From Phycisphaerae bacterium (GTDB lineage Bacteria > Planctomycetota > Phycisphaerae > UBA1845 > PWPN01): a stretch of DNA of 64,000 nucleotides. Where the stretch lies: assembly GCA_018003015.1 (NCBI GenBank), contig JAGNEZ010000011.1, positions 62,001 to 126,000 on the forward strand, read 5' to 3'. Positions within the stretch are counted from its first letter, which is position 1. Each line of letters starts with the position of its first letter. Shown piece after piece: positions 1-9,099 of the stretch. The notes beneath the pieces were generated by a model that saw only the letters and a list, made by a program, of their open reading frames with translations, had not been told where the DNA came from and ran no database searches. Made by a program: the position numbers and the translations under genes.

Positions 1-222
1 CAGGGTCTCGAAGTTGCGGCCGGAGGCATCGCCGTTGAACGGCCGCCGGCTGCGATCGGCCCCCAGCCGCCCGGGCGCTTCGCCGATGAAGAGAACCTTG
101 GGCGTGAGGGTGCCGTTGAGCGGCCCCAGCACCGCTCGCCGGGAGGCCATTCGCTGGCAGGCCCGGCATCGGGCGGCGTCGTTGCAGAGCTGTTGGAAGA
201 GCCGACTTCGAGAACGCGGCAC
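1..222 (-). CDS. Uracil-DNA glycosylase superfamily protein, N-terminal part (cut by window edge)
   Basis: Only the first 74 codons lie in the window, and the gene continues past position 1. The translated start has a CRAC cysteine pair (typical of the iron-sulfur cluster ligands of family 4/5 glycosylases). It is followed by a strand and the motif FIGEAPGRLGAD, then RPFNGDASGRNF, which is the uracil-binding GEAPGxxED / PFxG signature. Members excise uracil from DNA. The canonical Glu-Asp after the Gly-rich loop is Gly-Ala-Asp here. The GTG start at 222 is preceded by GAGGGG with a 6-base spacer. The start lies 10 bases after the stop of the DUF6807 gene, so the two are probably cotranscribed. 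Confidence 0.75.
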   Translation of the reverse strand, partial: MPRSRSRLFQQLCNDAARCRACQRMASRRAVLGPLNGTLTPKVLFIGEAPGRLGADRSRRPFNGDASGRNFETL

Positions 223-232
223 GACGTGCCCC

Positions 233-1516
233 TCACTGGACGGTCTTGGGCTGCTCGCTGTACAGCCGGTACTGGTCGGCCACGCGGGCCTCCTGGGTAT
301 CGCCTTTGTGAATCAGGATCCGGTAGTTGAACTCCGCCTTCTCGCCTTTTCTGAAGGTCTGCGAACCGTTCTTGCTCTTGTCGCCGGTGAAGTCCTTGAG
401 GGCGAAGGGGTTGACCGCGTACAGCCCATACTCGCGGATGTGCCAGCGCGGCGGATGCCTCATATTCGTCGGGGCGTCGAACACGGCGATACCGACCGTC
501 CGGTCGTTGACCGGTCCGACGTAGTCACACCACTCGGCCGGCTGGCCCCAGCATTCCTTGGCTCCGACCTTGCCTGCGGAGTTGGTCATGTGGCCCTTGC
601 CGGGCTTCTTGCCTTCCAGGGCCTGCTCGTCCATAGAGGTTGCAACCCGCAAAGAGAGTATACCGGCTTCCTTGGTGTCCTCGAAGGTCACGTCGCCGTC
701 GTCGAAGTGGAACACGTTGCCCACGTCGATTACCCGGGTGTGGTCATCGCCCCTGAAGAAGGTGTAGGTCCGGGTCTCGCTGAACTCCCGGATGCCGCCG
801 GCCGCCGTCCAATCGATCTCGGCCACGATCCGGCCGAAGACCGGCCCGCTCACCGCCGCGGTCACCTTGCGGACGATCTGGCGATCCTGCTTGTCGAGCG
901 TCTTGGCCTGGGCCCAGTAGTTGGTGATCCTGCCGGTCTTCTCGGAGCGGATCTCGCCCCATGCCGCCCAGATCGAGCGATGGTGAATGTGGTCCTTGCG
1001 CTCGCCGGACTGGTCCTTCATCGGATACGCCCGGGTGACCGGGTCGCCGGTCGGCCCGATCACCGGCCAGAGGTAGGGTTTGGCTTCTTTCGGGGCCAGG
1101 TTGAACGTGGTGAAGGGCTTGCCGTCCAGGGTGACTTCGTACGCATCCGCACTGGTCTGCTTGACTTGGACGACGGCCAGGTCGGGGCGATCCTTGATCG
1201 CGCCCCGCAGCCTGGCCTGCCAAGTGGCGGTCTTGCCGGCCTCGATCGCCGGGGTGTACCACCACAGCCGCCCCTGCTGATCGACCTGCCCGGGGCATTC
1301 CCGGCCGACCGTGTCTGTGAGCGCGTAGACTGCCCCGGCCTCGCTCGCTCCGGCCAGCCGGCAGTGGACGAAGCCGGCGGGCAGACCCTTGTCCCCGCCA
1401 CTCAACCGGACCTCGAGCCCGTTGTCGGCGCCAGATGCCCCGGCTGCCGAGATCAGGAACAGAGCTGCGCACAAGGGCATCTCCCGGATCCGCTGGACAG
1501 GTGTCGTCAAACGCAC
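233..1516 (-). CDS. Exported DUF6807 (PmoA-family) protein
   Basis: A 427-residue protein with an N-terminal signal peptide (hydrophobic stretch PLCAALFLISAAGASG) and the DUF6807 fold, often called methane oxygenase PmoA in databases although no such activity is shown. Visible family features are the KPYLWPVIGPTGDPVTRAYP block and the DHIHHRSIWAAWGEI histidine motif, which may bind metal or sugar. The GTG start at 1516 has GAGGAG six bases upstream. Planctomycetes carry many paralogues beside sugar isomerases and oxidoreductases, as here, where a TIM-barrel isomerase gene lies 86 bases upstream. A role in periplasmic carbohydrate catabolism is inferred; the substrate is unknown. Confidence 0.85.
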   Translation of the reverse strand: MRLTTPVQRIREMPLCAALFLISAAGASGADNGLEVRLSGGDKGLPAGFVHCRLAGASEAGAVYALTDTVGRECPGQVDQQGRLWWYTPAIEAGKTATWQARLRGAIKDRPDLAVVQVKQTSADAYEVTLDGKPFTTFNLAPKEAKPYLWPVIGPTGDPVTRAYPMKDQSGERKDHIHHRSIWAAWGEIRSEKTGRITNYWAQAKTLDKQDRQIVRKVTAAVSGPVFGRIVAEIDWTAAGGIREFSETRTYTFFRGDDHTRVIDVGNVFHFDDGDVTFEDTKEAGILSLRVATSMDEQALEGKKPGKGHMTNSAGKVGAKECWGQPAEWCDYVGPVNDRTVGIAVFDAPTNMRHPPRWHIREYGLYAVNPFALKDFTGDKSKNGSQTFRKGEKAEFNYRILIHKGDTQEARVADQYRLYSEQPKTVQ

Positions 1517-1602
1517 GATTTTCTCCTCATATAGTGCAATGAGGCCTCAGGCCTGCGTCACTCCGTCTCCGCTCCGCGCTGTCGACCCGGCACCCACGGG
1601 CA

Positions 1603-2448
1603 TCACTTCCCGACGGCCGCCAACGCCTCTCTCAGCGTTCGGATCGCGGTCCGGGCCACGGTTGTCGGATCGGGCTTGTAGTCGAACGGCTCCACCGAGA
1701 CCCAGCGGTCAAAGCCGGACTCGACCAGGGTCTTCATGACGGCCTTGAAATCGAGGCCGGCCGGTTCGCCCTCGCCGATGGGCATTCCCACGCCTTTGCC
1801 GGCCGCTTCGTTGGCGTGAAAATGCTTGGCTCGTCTGCCGAACCGCCGGATGGTGCCGATCACCCCCTCGGGCATCGAGGACATGGCCTTGCAGTCCAGC
1901 ATGATGTCGATGTTGGGGTGTCCGATCTCGTCGGCCATTCGCGCCGCTTGTTCGATCGTGTTAATGAAGTTGGTTTCGGCCGGAGCCAGAGCCTCGAGGC
2001 ACAAGGTCACCCCTCGGGCCGCCAGCGTGTCGCCGGCCGAAGCCCACACCTCCTTGGCCCGCTTCCAGCCCTCCTCGAAGGTCACCGGCGGCTCAATGCT
2101 CCGCTGCTTGGGCGAACCGAAGACCATCACCGTCCCGCCGACGTCTCCGCAGAAGTCGACCAGGGCTTTCAGGTAGTCCGCGGACCGCTGGCGAACGGAC
2201 GCGTCGGGCGTCGTCAGGTGCAGCCCCTTGGGCGAGACGAACAGCCAGTGCAGGCCGACGATCTCGACCCCGGCGTCGCCGGCCGCCTTCACGATCTGCT
2301 TTCGCCGGCTGGGCGGAATCTCGGCCACATGGTCGGCCATGGTGAACGGGGCCAACTCGACGCCGTCGAAACCGATCTCGGCCGCGGTGGCGAAAACGTC
2401 TTCGATCGCCGAATCACGCCACGGTTCGCTGCAGGTCGCAAGTCTCAT
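1603..2448 (-). CDS. Sugar phosphate isomerase/epimerase (xylose isomerase-like TIM barrel)
   Basis: A 281-residue AP endonuclease 2/xylose-isomerase-like barrel. It starts with RLATCSEPWRDSAIEDVFATA and carries the family strands GFDGVELAPF, VEIVGLHWLF, VTLCLEALAP, IDIMLDCKAM and RWVSVEPFDY. The Glu, Asp, His (AKHFHANE) and final Glu residues match the usual divalent-metal site. The start at 2448 was chosen because AAGGAGCG lies eight bases upstream; an upstream in-frame start at 2493 lacks a ribosome site and adds an unlikely leader. There is no signal peptide, so it is cytoplasmic. It is first gene of the DUF6807 operon. The exact sugar cannot be told. Confidence 0.85.
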   Translation of the reverse strand: MRLATCSEPWRDSAIEDVFATAAEIGFDGVELAPFTMADHVAEIPPSRRKQIVKAAGDAGVEIVGLHWLFVSPKGLHLTTPDASVRQRSADYLKALVDFCGDVGGTVMVFGSPKQRSIEPPVTFEEGWKRAKEVWASAGDTLAARGVTLCLEALAPAETNFINTIEQAARMADEIGHPNIDIMLDCKAMSSMPEGVIGTIRRFGRRAKHFHANEAAGKGVGMPIGEGEPAGLDFKAVMKTLVESGFDRWVSVEPFDYKPDPTTVARTAIRTLREALAAVGK

Positions 2449-2720
2449 CCGACGCTCCTTCCGGCAAGGGCCAACCTGACCACCGCGCATCATACCGCTG
2501 GATCGAGCCGGTCGGTAGCTGGTCGATCGGTCCGTTCGATTCCCGGCCGCGGGGTCCTATCCTGACCGCACCCACTTGAACGCGGAGCCGGTGCGGTCAT
2601 AATAGCGGCCTGGCGCGATCATTCTGGGACAAAACGGGCACGAGGGCGTCTGGTTCCTTGGCAGGAAGCTACCTTCACTTTTGTCTGGCCGACTGGGTCT
2701 TGGGCAGCTGGTGGCAGTAC

Positions 2721-3806
2721 ATGGTCCGCAACTGGGCCTTGTTCTCCTTTGCCGCCACGGTAGTTGTTCTCATCGTCATCGCCTGGCTGGTGCTGCGCAA
2801 GTACGTTAAGATCATGCTCAACATCATCCGGGACACGCCGCCTCCCCTGGCCATGGGCCCGCGTGATTTCGAGCGGATTGACGGCAAGCCGGCGACCTTC
2901 CGGGCCTTCGACAACCTGAATCTGTGCGGCATGTTCCTTCAGGGCCACCACGGCGGGCGGCCCAAGGGCATGATCATCTTCGCCCACGAGTTCTCCAGCG
3001 ACATGTACAGCTGTGCCCGGTATTGCCGACCGCTGCTGAAGACGGGATACGATATCTTTACCTTCGACTTCAGCGGTCATGGCGAGTCGAGCTGCGAGCC
3101 CGGATACCAGCCGCGCCAGTGGCCCACCGATCGAGAAGTGGACGACATGCTCGGGGCGATCGCCTTCGTCGAGGACTGGCTGGAGGAGCACCACCGCCCG
3201 GCGGCAATCGGTCTGTTCGGCATCTCTCGCGGGGCCGGGGCGGCCATCCTGGCGGCGCGGCACAATCCAGCCATCAAGGCCATCATTACCGACGGGGCGT
3301 TCAGCTCGGACACCACGCTGGAACATTTCATGAAACGGTGGGCGTACATCTTCGCCAAGGTACGGTTCGTCTATGAGAACCACCCTCCGCAGTTCTGGCG
3401 GTTCCTTCGCTGGCTGCTCTTCCGCGAATGCAGGCGGAAGCTGCACTGCAACTTTCCCTCGGTCTTGAAGGCCCTCCGACGAATGCGACCGGGACTGCCG
3501 ATCCTGTTCATCCACGGCGAGAAGGACAGCTATATCCCGGTTGAGCAGTCCCAGCTCCTCTATGATTCCGCTCCGCCACCGAAATGGCTCTGGGTGGTGC
3601 CCAAGGCCAAGCACAACCAGTCCGTGGTGATCTGCCCGGAGTACTACGCGGTGCGAACGACGGCCTTTTTCGATGAGCATCTGGCGCCGGTGTCGTCGCA
3701 GCCCGCGGTCACGGCCTTCACCGCAGATCCGGCTCAAACTCAGCCGGCCGGGGATGCCGCCTCGCCCTCCTGCCCGACACCCTCGCCGATCAGCGCCAAC
3801 GGATGA
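2721..3806 (+). CDS. Membrane-anchored alpha/beta hydrolase
   Basis: The protein begins with one membrane segment (LFSFAATVVVLIVIAWLVL) followed by a cytoplasm-sized or periplasmic hydrolase domain. The nucleophile elbow is GISRG in IGLFGISRGAGAA, the acid is likely Asp in FIHGEKDSYIPVEQ, and the base is His in PKAKHNQS. FDFSGHGESS matches the oxyanion region of the serine aminopeptidase/BAAT-type hydrolases. The substrate is unknown. The ATG at 2721 gives a compact anchor; a TTG at 2658 in the same frame would add 21 residues and has a GAGGG eleven bases upstream, so the start is uncertain. The C-terminal 30 residues are Ala/Pro/Thr-rich and look unstructured. Confidence 0.8.
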   Translation: MVRNWALFSFAATVVVLIVIAWLVLRKYVKIMLNIIRDTPPPLAMGPRDFERIDGKPATFRAFDNLNLCGMFLQGHHGGRPKGMIIFAHEFSSDMYSCARYCRPLLKTGYDIFTFDFSGHGESSCEPGYQPRQWPTDREVDDMLGAIAFVEDWLEEHHRPAAIGLFGISRGAGAAILAARHNPAIKAIITDGAFSSDTTLEHFMKRWAYIFAKVRFVYENHPPQFWRFLRWLLFRECRRKLHCNFPSVLKALRRMRPGLPILFIHGEKDSYIPVEQSQLLYDSAPPPKWLWVVPKAKHNQSVVICPEYYAVRTTAFFDEHLAPVSSQPAVTAFTADPAQTQPAGDAASPSCPTPSPISANG

Positions 3807-3957
3807 CCCCTCGACTATGGACGCATCCTTCCCGATCGTATAGTGTCTCGAATCGGGGCGGGCGGTGCGAACCCGGGATCAAGGCCAGGGCGTCCGGATA
3901 CCGTGGTTGCGTCTGCGGAAGCCGCGCGGCAACGCGTGTTACGCCAGCAGGTGAGAC

Positions 3958-5151
3958 ATGGCCTCGGTGTGCTTCTACTTTCAGGTCCATCAGCCCTATC
4001 GCTTGCGGCGTTACAGCGTTTTCGACACCGGGACGAACTACTTCGACGAGGCCCGCAACGCCGAAGTGTGCCACAAAGTGGCCCGGAAGGCGTATCTGCC
4101 GGCCAACCGGCTTCTCCTTGAACTGATCAACAAGCACGCCGGCAAGGTCCGGCTGGCCTTCTCGCTGACCGGTACGGCCATCGCCCAACTGGAGAAGCAC
4201 TCCCCGGAGGTCATCGACTCCTTCCGCGAACTCGCCCGCACCGGCTGCGTCGAGTTTCTGGCCGAGACCTACTACCATTCGCTGAGTTTCCTTTACTCGC
4301 GCCGCGAGTTTGCGGAACAGGTCCGGATGCAGCAGGAGGCCATCGAGGGCCTGTTCGACTACAAGGCCGCGGTCTTTCGCAACACCGAGCTGATCTACAA
4401 CAACGACGTGGCTCATTATGTGGAGAGCATGGGTTTCCGCGGGATCATCACCGAAGGCGTGGACCGGATCCTGGGCTATCGCTCGCCGAGCTACCTGTAC
4501 AAGCCGCCGAACGCTCCCCGAATTGTTGTGCTGCTGAAGAACTACCGGTTGAGCGACGACATTGCCTTCCGGTTCTCCAACCGCGGGTGGAACGAGTACC
4601 CGCTGACCGCGGAGAAGTTCGCCCGCTGGGTGGACCAGGTCAACGGCAACGGATACACGGTCAATCTGTTCATGGATTACGAGACCCTGGGAGAACACCA
4701 GTGGGCCCAGTCGGGGATCTTCGAATTCCTCGCCGAACTGCCGGACCTGATCCTGGCCAACCCGGACAACGACTTCATGACCCCGTCGGATCTGCTTCAG
4801 GCTTACCCGGTGTCGGGCGAGTACGATGTCCCGCACATGATCAGTTGGGCGGACAGCGAGCGGGACCTGTCCGCATGGCTGGGCAACGCGATGCAGTCGA
4901 ACGCCTTGCACGAGCTGTACCGGATGGAGGGGGAGGTTCGGAATTGCGGCGACCCTAAGATTCTCCAAGACTGGCGTAAGCTTCAGACCTCAGACCATTT
5001 CTACTATATGTGCACGAAATACCTGGCCGACGGCGCCGTGCACGAGCACTTCAACCCTTACGAGTCGCCGTATGATTCCTATATTAACTTCATGAACGTG
5101 TTGGACAATTTGCGTAGTCGAGCCACCGGTCGATCGGGGCGGGGGCGGTGA
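3958..5151 (+). CDS. Glycoside hydrolase family 57 (alpha-amylase type)
   Basis: A 397-residue GH57 barrel. The first strand FYFQVHQPYRLR carries the family HQP motif. The catalytic nucleophile is expected at Glu144 in FRNTELIYNND, and the acid at Asp240 in LFMDYETLGEH, the hallmark MDYET motif of GH57 amylases. The conserved AETYYHSLSF block is also present. Such enzymes cut alpha-1,4 (sometimes alpha-1,6) glucans by a retaining mechanism. There is no signal peptide, so it probably acts on intracellular glycogen or malto-oligosaccharides. It starts at ATG 3958 after CAGGTGAGAC. It stands alone on the plus strand, 150 bases after the hydrolase. Confidence 0.92.
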   Translation: MASVCFYFQVHQPYRLRRYSVFDTGTNYFDEARNAEVCHKVARKAYLPANRLLLELINKHAGKVRLAFSLTGTAIAQLEKHSPEVIDSFRELARTGCVEFLAETYYHSLSFLYSRREFAEQVRMQQEAIEGLFDYKAAVFRNTELIYNNDVAHYVESMGFRGIITEGVDRILGYRSPSYLYKPPNAPRIVVLLKNYRLSDDIAFRFSNRGWNEYPLTAEKFARWVDQVNGNGYTVNLFMDYETLGEHQWAQSGIFEFLAELPDLILANPDNDFMTPSDLLQAYPVSGEYDVPHMISWADSERDLSAWLGNAMQSNALHELYRMEGEVRNCGDPKILQDWRKLQTSDHFYYMCTKYLADGAVHEHFNPYESPYDSYINFMNVLDNLRSRATGRSGRGR

Positions 5152-5691
5152 CGTTTTTTCGTCAGGCGTCATCAGGGCTGATTTTGGCGGCTTTTTCTAT
5201 TGTGAGGCGGGCTTTCGGGCGATAAATGTCCAAAGGTGTATTCTCGGACGACGCTGCCAAGTCGTGCGGAAAAATAGCGAAAAGGGCGCTTGACAAGACG
5301 GTGGTAAGTCGTAAGATTGGCGCGGGTTAAGGATCTGTGGAGAACCTGGCCGCGTCACCTCGAAGGATGGGGATGGAAGCGGTTGGAGGTTTGAAGCCAT
5401 CGTGCCGACCGGCGGTTCAAGGCGCAGAACCGTGGGCGTTTCTGGCGCGAAGCCTATGATGATGTGGGAATTGCGGCAATCTTGAGCATGTTGCCGGGTT
5501 GGACATGTCGGCCGGAGCCGGCGTGTTCTGCGTTTCTTTTTTAGGAATAGTCTTCTTCGCAGGGACGCGATGCAGCGGCCTCGGTCGATTCGCGAGGCTC
5601 AGCCGGGGGCGGCCCCCGGGCGATCACGTCTGACCGAGGTATCGGGAGTCGAAGACGCCAGTTTGTGTTGCTCTTTTATGGAGGCCCCAGA
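5152..5691 (+). other. 540-base intergenic region with long leader of the surface-protein gene
   Basis: No coding region was found here. A good -35/-10 pair at 5290-5317 would make a leader of about 365 bases before the surface-protein start at 5692. Inside the leader, a small GC hairpin (5511-5522) and a T-rich run (5533-5542) are separated by ten bases, too far apart for a standard terminator. The long leader could hold regulation or give mRNA stability, as for other S-layer genes, but no known riboswitch was recognised. Confidence 0.4.
5290..5317 (+). promoter_or_regulatory. Candidate sigma-70 promoter for the S-layer-like gene
   Basis: TTGACA at 5290-5295, a 16-base spacer, then TAAGAT (4 of 6 consensus) at 5312-5317. 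The next coding start on this strand is at 5692. Confidence 0.45.
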
Positions 5692-8600
5692 ATGAGTAGG
5701 ACTAGCAGACAGAGACGTTTCATCCGCGCTGCGGCATTGCCTGCGGCTGTTGCGTGGGTGGGGATGCTGGGCGTGGGTGGCGTGCTGATGCAGTCGGGCT
5801 GCCCGTTCTTCCCGATTCCTACGCCTCTCTCGGTCAGTGCGACCGCGGTCCCGGCGACCGGCGTAGCCGGTTCGTACACCGTGACCCTGGCTGCCACCGC
5901 GACCGGCGGGACTACGCCTTACACCTATGCCTGGACGGTGGCACCGGACGTGACCATCACCAACGCCACGGCGGCCACGGCGAGCGCGGCCATTACCACC
6001 GCCGGGACCTACACGTTCACCATCCTGGTGACCGACTCGGCGGGCGGGACCGCCAACACGACGGTGACCGCAACCGCCTCGGTGCCGCCACTCGTGGCCA
6101 ACGCCGGCGTTGACCAGAGCGTCACCCGGACCACGGCCGTCACCCTGACCGCCACCGGCACCGGCGGGACCGGTGCCCTGACCTACGCCTGGACCAAGGT
6201 CAGCGGCGTGAACGGCGATCCGGACACCCCGGCCGCCGCCAGCACGACCGTGCCGACCACCGCTCTGGGCCAAACCACCTACCGCATTACGGTCACTGAT
6301 TCGGCCACCCCGGCCGTCACCACGACCGACGACGTAGTCGTGACCGTCACTCCGGCGGCCCTGGCCGTGGCCGCCGACGCGGTACCCGACGAGTTGGCCT
6401 ACCCGGCGACCGCGACGCTGACCGCCACCCCGACGGAAGGTACTCCGCCATACACCTTCAGCTGGCTGCAGACGAGCGGTTCGCCCGCCACGCTGGGGAA
6501 CGCTGGTGCTCAGAACACCGTGGTCACCTTCCCGCTCCTCAACAGTGTGGGCGCGTACACCTTCACCGTGACCGTGCAGGATAGTGGTTCACCGGTTCAG
6601 ACGGTGACCAGCGCCACCGTGACCGCCAACGTGACCAGCACCAGCCTGGCCTTCACGACCTCGCCGCTGGATAACCTGGTTGGCTCGACCGGCAACGACA
6701 CCTTCACCGCAAGCGACGGCCAGCTGCAGGGCAGCGATAAGGCCGATGGCGGCGACGGCACCGATACCCTGATGATCAGCCTCACGGCTGCTCTGGCCGC
6801 ACCGGCTCCAACGCTGTCCAATCTCGAAACCATCAGTATCACGGACACCGCCGGCGGCTCGATCCTGAATGCGGCCAACATTACCGGCTTGACCACGTTG
6901 AACTTCCTGGCTCCGGCCGGCGCCGAGACGGTCAACAACCTGGGCTCGATTCCGGCGGTCAATGTGACCAGCACCGCTCAAGACGTCACCCTGGGCTTCC
7001 AGGCCACCACGGTTCAGGGCACGGCTGACGCTCTGACCCTCGCCCTCAGCGCTGTCACCGGCGGCACGTACACCATTCCGGGTGTCGAGACGATCAGTGT
7101 GACTTCAAGTGGCGCCGCCAACACCATGGCGGCCCTGACCGCTGCGGCGCTGGAAACCCTCAATATCACCGGAGACCAGGATCTGACCATCACCGCTGCT
7201 CTCGGCAACACCGTGGAGGGAGTCGCCGCCGGAACTGCGACCGGGGCTATCACCCTCACCACCGGTGCACCGACCGCAATCTCGGTGACCACCGGCTCCG
7301 GCGATGATACGGTCACGGTGGGCAACACCGCGGCCACCCTGACGCTCGGGGCTGGCGACGACACCGCGATCTTCGCTGACGGCCAGTTCGTGATTACCGC
7401 CGGTGCCACTCTTGACACCGTCGCCGGTGGCGAAGGCACCGATACGCTGTCGTTGTCGAGCGGCGATGCCGATGCCGCCGCCGCGGCACTCACCAACGTG
7501 ACCGGCATTGAGGCCCTGACGATCAGCAATGCGATGACGGGTGACATCACCGCCACCTTCTTCGGCACCATTGCGACCGTCAATGTGCCCGAGGGCATCG
7601 ACGGCGGCAACACGCTGACCGTTGCCACCGGCACCACGGTCAACGTGAATGAAAACTCGACCAGTACGGGTGCTGCGGTCATCCAGGTGGCAGGAACGGC
7701 GACCACTGACGCCGTGACCTTCGCATTCGCCGGGGCTAACGCCATGGCGAGCACCACCGACTTCTCCAAGATTGAGAACGTCACGATCGACACGAACACC
7801 GCCGCGGGCACCTTCACCGGTGCCGTGACGGTGAACACCGCCGGCAACACCCGCAACGTGACGGTCGTCGGTGATAATGACCTCACTTTTGCTGCCGCCG
7901 TGACCGCCAATGCGATCAATGCCTCGGCGCTCACCGGCAACCTGACCATGAGTGTCACCACGGTCGCGCCGCTCGGTGCGACGATCACCGGTGGTGAGGG
8001 CGATGATGTGCTCATCGGGTCTGCCACCGCCAGCGTCGGTGATATCCTCACCGGTGGCGCGGGTGCCGACACGATCCGGGGCGATGGCACCGTAGACGGT
8101 ACCGTCACTGCGGGCGCGGATGAGATCTACCTCGGCACCGGCGACGCCGTCGACACCGTCGTATTGACGACCGTCGCGGCCTCCTCCGCAAACGCCGATA
8201 GCGTCACCGATTTTGTGACCGGCGACGCTGCCGACTTTGGCGATCAGTTCGACCTCGACCTGAGCGCTCTCGAGACCGCTGGTGCGGTCAGAGGCGGTGG
8301 TGTGATCAACTTCGTCGAGTTGCAGGACGGCTCGGCGGTGGCGGCTGCGGATGCCACCAGCATCCAGGAGATCAGTGCTAGCGGCGGGACTGCGGTTGCC
8401 GCGAATGCCAATGTTATCGTGCTGGTCGGAGCGACCTTCGCCAACACGGGCGCGGTCGAGACCGCCCTCGAGGATGGCGGTGATCGCGAGTTGACCATTG
8501 CTGCCGCGGGTGGCAATGCCAACAACGCCTTCGTCGTCGTCTACAGCGACGGGACCGACACCTACGTTGCGGTCGCCTACGCCGCTGCTGAAACCACCGA

Positions 8601-8715
8601 CGACACGGTGTTCGATGCCACCGATCTGACGGTGGTTAATGTTGCGAAGATTGTCGGCAAGACCTCGATTGCCACCGGCGACTTCAGCAACGACAACTTC
8701 GATTATGTTGACTGA
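5692..8715 (+). CDS. Large secreted Ca-binding/S-layer-like surface protein with Ig-like repeats
   Basis: A 1007-residue, Ala/Thr/Gly-rich, very acidic protein. Residues 1-37 form an export signal ending in MQSGC, possibly a lipid-anchored cysteine although the lipobox is imperfect. Three PKD/Ig-like domains follow (about 45-320; repeated PYTYAWT, LTYAWTKVSG and YTFSWLQTSG). The rest is a chain of RTX/RsaA-like segments: GSTGNDTFTASDGQLQGSD, GGDGTDTLMISL, GSGDDTVTVGN, GAGDDTAIF, GGEGTDTLSL and GGEGDDVLIGS, ending in a VTDFVTGDAADFGDQFDLD motif typical of type I-secreted calcium proteins. The start at 5692 has GGAGG eight bases upstream. It probably coats the cell or mediates adhesion; no catalytic domain is seen. 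It is monocistronic with its own terminator. Confidence 0.8.
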   Translation: MSRTSRQRRFIRAAALPAAVAWVGMLGVGGVLMQSGCPFFPIPTPLSVSATAVPATGVAGSYTVTLAATATGGTTPYTYAWTVAPDVTITNATAATASAAITTAGTYTFTILVTDSAGGTANTTVTATASVPPLVANAGVDQSVTRTTAVTLTATGTGGTGALTYAWTKVSGVNGDPDTPAAASTTVPTTALGQTTYRITVTDSATPAVTTTDDVVVTVTPAALAVAADAVPDELAYPATATLTATPTEGTPPYTFSWLQTSGSPATLGNAGAQNTVVTFPLLNSVGAYTFTVTVQDSGSPVQTVTSATVTANVTSTSLAFTTSPLDNLVGSTGNDTFTASDGQLQGSDKADGGDGTDTLMISLTAALAAPAPTLSNLETISITDTAGGSILNAANITGLTTLNFLAPAGAETVNNLGSIPAVNVTSTAQDVTLGFQATTVQGTADALTLALSAVTGGTYTIPGVETISVTSSGAANTMAALTAAALETLNITGDQDLTITAALGNTVEGVAAGTATGAITLTTGAPTAISVTTGSGDDTVTVGNTAATLTLGAGDDTAIFADGQFVITAGATLDTVAGGEGTDTLSLSSGDADAAAAALTNVTGIEALTISNAMTGDITATFFGTIATVNVPEGIDGGNTLTVATGTTVNVNENSTSTGAAVIQVAGTATTDAVTFAFAGANAMASTTDFSKIENVTIDTNTAAGTFTGAVTVNTAGNTRNVTVVGDNDLTFAAAVTANAINASALTGNLTMSVTTVAPLGATITGGEGDDVLIGSATASVGDILTGGAGADTIRGDGTVDGTVTAGADEIYLGTGDAVDTVVLTTVAASSANADSVTDFVTGDAADFGDQFDLDLSALETAGAVRGGGVINFVELQDGSAVAAADATSIQEISASGGTAVAANANVIVLVGATFANTGAVETALEDGGDRELTIAAAGGNANNAFVVVYSDGTDTYVAVAYAAAETTDDTVFDATDLTVVNVAKIVGKTSIATGDFSNDNFDYVD

Positions 8716-9099
8716 TGAAGCGGCAAAGTTGACCTGACCTGTGTCCCTTCGGCACAGGGCCTGGTTGGATCAGAGAGCCCGGCGGGATAACTCCCACCGG
8801 GCTCTCTCTTTGGTTTGACGGGGATGAGGTCGCCGGCTCGACACACGGCGTGGCCGGTACCCGGCATCACTCAAGTCTCAAGAACCACGCCTTCTCGGGG
8901 ATCTGGGCGGCCGGGGCGCCGGCCGTGAGTGGCATGGTGGCGACCGGGCGATTGCGTCGTCAGCGTCTCCTCGGTGCTTCCTGGTGGTATACGAGGTCTG
9001 GGCCTCGGGCAGAAGTTGAAGCCACCGGCTCGGTCGCATAACATGCCTCGCTGCAGGACTTGGGTTGTCTCTCTGAGTCTACTGGGGATCGGCACGCTC
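8716..9099 (+). other. Intergenic region between the surface-protein gene and lpxA
   Basis: It holds the terminator of the upstream gene (8773-8815). A possible extended -10 element follows (TG at 8985-8986, TATACG at 8988-8993) that could drive lpxA, but no matching -35 was found. In-frame codons upstream of the lpxA ATG, including an ATG at 9043, do not resemble the family. Confidence 0.35.
8773..8815 (+). terminator. Rho-independent terminator of the surface-protein gene
   Basis: A 15-base-pair stem (8773-8787 with 8792-8806, one C-A mismatch) with a four-base loop is followed by TCTTTGGTTT. It begins 58 bases after the stop codon. Confidence 0.9.

Noticed and set aside
14-1534. Plus-strand 506-codon open frame across the DUF6807 gene
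   Set aside because: It is antisense to a clear DUF6807 gene, rich in Arg/Gly/Leu and with no family features; it reflects high GC.
5511-5542. Hairpin plus T-run in the leader of the surface-protein gene
   Set aside because: The stem is short and the T-run lies ten bases away, so it is not a convincing attenuator.
7014-8108. 364-codon minus-strand frame inside the surface-protein gene
   Set aside because: Val/Ala/Ser/Pro repeats mirror the opposite strand; it has no start signal and no family features.
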